Source: Deferribacteraceae bacterium (lineage in GTDB: Bacteria > Chrysiogenota > Deferribacteres > Deferribacterales > JAISNW01). From it: a stretch of 8,248 bases of DNA. Positions 5,341 to 8,248 of this stretch are shown here, piece after piece (position 1 is the first letter of the stretch; the number at the start of each line of letters is the position of its first letter). The notes beneath the pieces were generated by a model. The model saw nothing but the letters and a program-made list of their open reading frames with translations. It did not search any database and had not been told where the DNA came from. The position numbers and the translations under genes are program-made. The stretch is taken from contig JAITWF010000171.1 of the NCBI GenBank assembly GCA_031285415.1, positions 1-8,248 on the forward strand. Reading direction: 5' to 3'.

Positions 5341-7947
5341 CTATTGAAATGACGCCATCGCCTCTTTCACCTTCGCTATCTGGCTCTCAACGTCAGATAC
5401 CTTCTGGCGATCCTTCGCTATAACCTCTGGCGAAGCCTTTGCTAGATAACGCTCATTTTGAAGCTTCCCAGCGTACAGATTAAGATCTTTCTCCAACGCT
5501 AAAAGCTCTTTATTCAGCTTCGCAAGCTCCGCCTCTGTATCCACAAGCCCAGAGAGCGGTATATATAGGGCATAAAGCACAGCCGCCTGTGAAGCCGCCT
5601 TCTCTGGCGCACTATCCACGAATGTCAGTTCATTCACCCTTGCCATCCGCTTGATAAGTGGCAGTTTATCTGTAAACACCCTCTTCGTCTGCTCGTCGGT
5701 TGTAGTTATAAAAACATCCAATGGCGTGCCAGGGTTGACGTTATACTCACCACGAATATTACGAACAAGGCGGATAAGCTCTATCGCCTGATCTATAGTA
5801 GTAGCAGACTCTGGGAAGCTATACGCTGGCGCAGGATACTCCGCCCTCATAATAGTCTCGCCGCCTGTGAGGTGCTGCCAGATATGCTCTGTGAGGAACG
5901 GCATAAATGGGTGCATTGCGATCAACGCCTTCTCTAGCACATATCCAGCCGTTGCAAGTGCCGCCTCTTTAGCGTCATCCTTATATAATCGCTCCTTTAT
6001 AAGCTCTACATACCAATCACAGAAGTACGTCCAGAAGAACTGATATAGCCCTGAAGCTGCCTCATTAAAGGCGTACTCATTGATAGATAGCTCTACCTGT
6101 TTAATCATCTCTGAGAGTTGGTGCAGTATCCAGCGATCTTCATCACGTAGATCACTATCTTTTATAGCAGGAACGGTCTCGCCCAGATTCATAAAGACGA
6201 ACCGTGAGGCGTTCCAGATCTTATTTACGAAGTTGCGATACCCCTCGATCCGATCTTCACTTAATCGGATATCCCTACCCTGTGCGGCAAAGGCTGCAAG
6301 GGCAAAGCGAAATGCATCTGCACCAAATTTATCGATCATCAGAAGTGGATCTATAACGTTCCCCTTCGTTTTGCTCATCTTCTGTCCATGCTGATCCCTT
6401 ACAAGGGCGTGGATGTAAACATCTTTAAACGGCACCTCCCCCATAAACTTCGTCCCCATCATCATCATCCGTGCCACCCAGAAAAATAGGATGTCGAACG
6501 CTGTCACGAGAACGTTTGTAGGGTAAAACTTCTGTAGCGTAGGCGTCATATCTGGCCACCCCTGCGTGGAGAACGGCCATAGCGCAGAGGAGAACCATGT
6601 ATCGAGAACGTCTGTCTCCTGCTCGATATTGACGCTTGAACACTTTTCGCACTTCACTACGTCGGTCTCTGATACCGTTATATGTTCGCACTCTTTGCAG
6701 TGCCATGCAGGGATCCTATGCCCCCACCAGATCTGCCTCGATATGCACCAGTCACGAATATTAAACATCCACTCAAAGTAGCTATTCTCCCATTGCTTTG
6801 GCACAATGCGAGTCTGCCCACTCTGAACGGCCTTAATAGCCTCATCCGCCAGAGGCTGCACCTTTACAAACCACTGCATAGAGATACGAGGCTCCACCAC
6901 TGTATGACATCTATAGCAATGCCCCACACTGTGCGTCAGCGGCTTTATCTCGCCCATAAATCCTAACTCTTTGAACCGCTCAACCACCATTTCACGAGCT
7001 TTCAGCCTATCAAGCCCTGTAAACTCACCCACAGTAATGATTCCATTCTCATCCATGCAGGAGAGTTCCTCTAGATTATGGCGTTTACCTATCTCAAAGT
7101 CGTTCTGATCGTGCCCTGGAGTCACCTTTAGGCAACCAGTGCCAAACTCGATCTCAACGTAGCTATCGCCTATTATCGGTATCGCGCGATCTAGTAGCGG
7201 CAGTGTCACCCTTTTTCCTATGAGATGATTAAACCGCTCATCTTCTGGGTTTACGGCGACGGCAGAGTCTGCCAAGTATGTCTCGGGGCGAGTTGTAGCG
7301 ATCTCTACAAAGCCAGAGCCATCCTCCAGCGGATATCTCATATGGTATAGAAAATCGTTGTGATCTTCAAACTCCACCTCAAGATCCGATAGTGCGGTGT
7401 TGCAATGCACACACCAGTTTACCATATAGTTTGATCTATATATCAGCCCCTCTTTGTAGAGGGTTGTGAATACCTTGCGAACAGCCTTCGAGAGCGAATC
7501 ATCCATCGTAAAGCGCTCTCTATCCCAATCACAGGCGGCACCAAGAGCCTTCAACTGCCCGATGATAGCGCCACCAGATTCCTCTTTCCACTTCCAAACT
7601 TCATCAACAAACGCCTCTCTGCCCATCTCTAGGCGTTTAATCCCCTTTGCGGCAAGGCGTTTCTCCACAACGTTCTGCGTAGCGATCCCTGCATGGTCGG
7701 TGCCAGGGATCCACATCGTTTCATACCCCTTTAGCTTGTGAAAGCGGATAAGAATATCTTGAATAGTGCTATTGAGGGCATGCCCCATATGAAGCGAACC
7801 TGTGACGTTTGGCGGTGGAATTACTATCGAGTACGGCGGCTTAGAGGAGGTCTCATCCGCATGAAAAAGCTTCTTTTCAAGCCAAAATTGATAGGTCGAT
7901 GATTCGTAATCCTTAGGATTTACACGTGGTGCTAGTTCTCTGTTCAT
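5341..7947 (-). CDS. valS: Valyl-tRNA synthetase
   Basis: This cytoplasmic class I synthetase charges tRNA-Val with valine and hydrolyses mischarged Thr-tRNA-Val. It has 868 residues, within the usual bacterial range. Order of parts: PPPNVTGSLHMGH with the HIGH-type HMGH (53-56); WIPGTDHAGIATQ (79-91); the CP1 editing domain (about 200-345) with TTRPETYLADSAVAVNPED (218-236), where Ala226 and Asn233 stand in for the commoner Gly and His; the return to the catalytic core with DWCISRQIWWGHRIP (399-413); a likely zinc knuckle with Cys417, 420, 433 and 436; LDTWFSSALWPFSTQGWP (448-465); the KMSKS loop as KMSKT (523-527); the anticodon-binding helices (about 600-745); and a C-terminal coiled-coil arm (about 803-866). 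The ATG at 7947 has AGGA five bases upstream. It follows the 77-residue gene by 24 bases, so they are probably co-transcribed; there is no room for a T-box between them. Confidence 0.97.
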   Translation of the reverse strand: MNRELAPRVNPKDYESSTYQFWLEKKLFHADETSSKPPYSIVIPPPNVTGSLHMGHALNSTIQDILIRFHKLKGYETMWIPGTDHAGIATQNVVEKRLAAKGIKRLEMGREAFVDEVWKWKEESGGAIIGQLKALGAACDWDRERFTMDDSLSKAVRKVFTTLYKEGLIYRSNYMVNWCVHCNTALSDLEVEFEDHNDFLYHMRYPLEDGSGFVEIATTRPETYLADSAVAVNPEDERFNHLIGKRVTLPLLDRAIPIIGDSYVEIEFGTGCLKVTPGHDQNDFEIGKRHNLEELSCMDENGIITVGEFTGLDRLKAREMVVERFKELGFMGEIKPLTHSVGHCYRCHTVVEPRISMQWFVKVQPLADEAIKAVQSGQTRIVPKQWENSYFEWMFNIRDWCISRQIWWGHRIPAWHCKECEHITVSETDVVKCEKCSSVNIEQETDVLDTWFSSALWPFSTQGWPDMTPTLQKFYPTNVLVTAFDILFFWVARMMMMGTKFMGEVPFKDVYIHALVRDQHGQKMSKTKGNVIDPLLMIDKFGADAFRFALAAFAAQGRDIRLSEDRIEGYRNFVNKIWNASRFVFMNLGETVPAIKDSDLRDEDRWILHQLSEMIKQVELSINEYAFNEAASGLYQFFWTYFCDWYVELIKERLYKDDAKEAALATAGYVLEKALIAMHPFMPFLTEHIWQHLTGGETIMRAEYPAPAYSFPESATTIDQAIELIRLVRNIRGEYNVNPGTPLDVFITTTDEQTKRVFTDKLPLIKRMARVNELTFVDSAPEKAASQAAVLYALYIPLSGLVDTEAELAKLNKELLALEKDLNLYAGKLQNERYLAKASPEVIAKDRQKVSDVESQIAKVKEAMASFQ

Positions 7948-7971
7948 ATCCGTCCTGTACTGTTGAGTTTT

Positions 7972-8205
7972 TTATGATGTTAGTTTTCTTTGATGTTTCA
8001 GCTGTGGCGACACAAACCCTGTAGAGATCGTTTCGATATGCTGCTGTAGCTGTATAAGGCGCAATCTACAGGCAAACTCCTTGTCTGGATCGGTCTCCAG
8101 CTCTAAAAGCTCAAGGACATCCTCGATCTCCTTTAGAAAAAGATCTATATCCTCGAGCCCATCCTTTAGCTTTGCTAACTGTCGATGATCAATGCCGTCC
8201 AACAT
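7972..8205 (-). CDS. Small helical protein of unknown function upstream of valS
   Basis: I do not recognise this 77-residue protein. It has no signal peptide or membrane segment and one cysteine (Cys46). The sequence suggests a helical hairpin: an acidic, leucine-rich helix (about 6-38, with heptad-like Leu/Ile spacing), a TDPD turn (38-41), a second helix (42-61), and a short basic tail (70-74). It is therefore probably a soluble cytosolic protein, possibly an oligomer or a binding partner of something larger. Support for its being real: an intact frame from ATG, an AGGCGG-like ribosome site about four bases upstream, a TATAAT box 27 bases before the start, the same strand as all neighbours, and only 24 bases to valS. 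No function is assigned. Confidence 0.65.
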   Translation of the reverse strand: MLDGIDHRQLAKLKDGLEDIDLFLKEIEDVLELLELETDPDKEFACRLRLIQLQQHIETISTGFVSPQLKHQRKLTS

Positions 8206-8227
8206 TATACCGCCTAATATTATCTTC

Positions 8228-8237
8228 TATAATTATA
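8228..8237 (-). promoter_or_regulatory. Candidate -10 box for the 77-residue gene and valS operon
   Basis: The minus strand reads TATAAT at 8232-8237, a full match to the -10 consensus, within the perfect 10-bp palindrome TATAATTATA. Transcription would start near 8225, about 20 bases before the ATG at 8205. The matching -35 box would fall past the window edge (about 8255), so the promoter cannot be confirmed. The palindrome also gives TATAAT on the plus strand, but with no good -35 there. Confidence 0.35.
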
Positions 8238-8248
8238 CTTATTTCTAT

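Noticed and set aside
7948..7971. T-box or other tRNA-sensing leader before valS
   Set aside because: The gap to the upstream gene is only 24 bases, and the leader visible before the 77-residue gene is under 45 bases, too short to hold a T-box; anything further right is outside the window.

Overview
This window holds a compact bacterial chromosomal segment of mid-range GC with eight genes, all on the minus strand, so it is transcribed from high to low coordinates. The layout fits an ordinary bacterial chromosome: Shine-Dalgarno sites, GTG as well as ATG starts, short overlaps between genes, and housekeeping genes joined to a nutrient transporter. The gene families are too widespread to fix a phylum. 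An anaerobe or facultative bacterium of the Desulfobacterota/Deferribacterota kind is only a guess. I see no phage, insertion sequence, CRISPR, tRNA or rRNA.

Right part (8248 to 3477), in transcription order: a TATAAT box near the window edge, a 77-residue helical protein of unknown function, valyl-tRNA synthetase (valS), a 72-bp gap filled mostly by two GC-rich hairpins, thioredoxin reductase (trxB), and the 16S rRNA ribose methyltransferase rsmI, whose start lies inside the end of trxB. This half serves translation (tRNA charging, ribosome modification) and thiol redox balance.

Left part (3483 to 1): an AT-rich 49-bp gap with a good sigma-70-type promoter that begins over the rsmI stop codon, then livH-livM-livG-livF. 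These four genes overlap by 4 to 14 bases and encode the two permeases and two ATPases of a branched-chain amino acid (HAAT family) ABC importer. No substrate-binding protein gene is present. LivH carries an unusual insertion of about 65 residues that looks like two extra membrane helices. Just past livF are two back-to-back hairpins, one of which resembles a hairpin after valS in arm and loop sequence.

No dramatic new system is visible. The points worth a second look are the LivH insertion, the paired-hairpin repeat after two different genes, the promoter overlapping rsmI, the missing binding protein, the altered RsmI motifs, the orphan 77-residue protein, and an apparent excess of GATC sites. 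No stretch longer than 300 bases lacks a gene.
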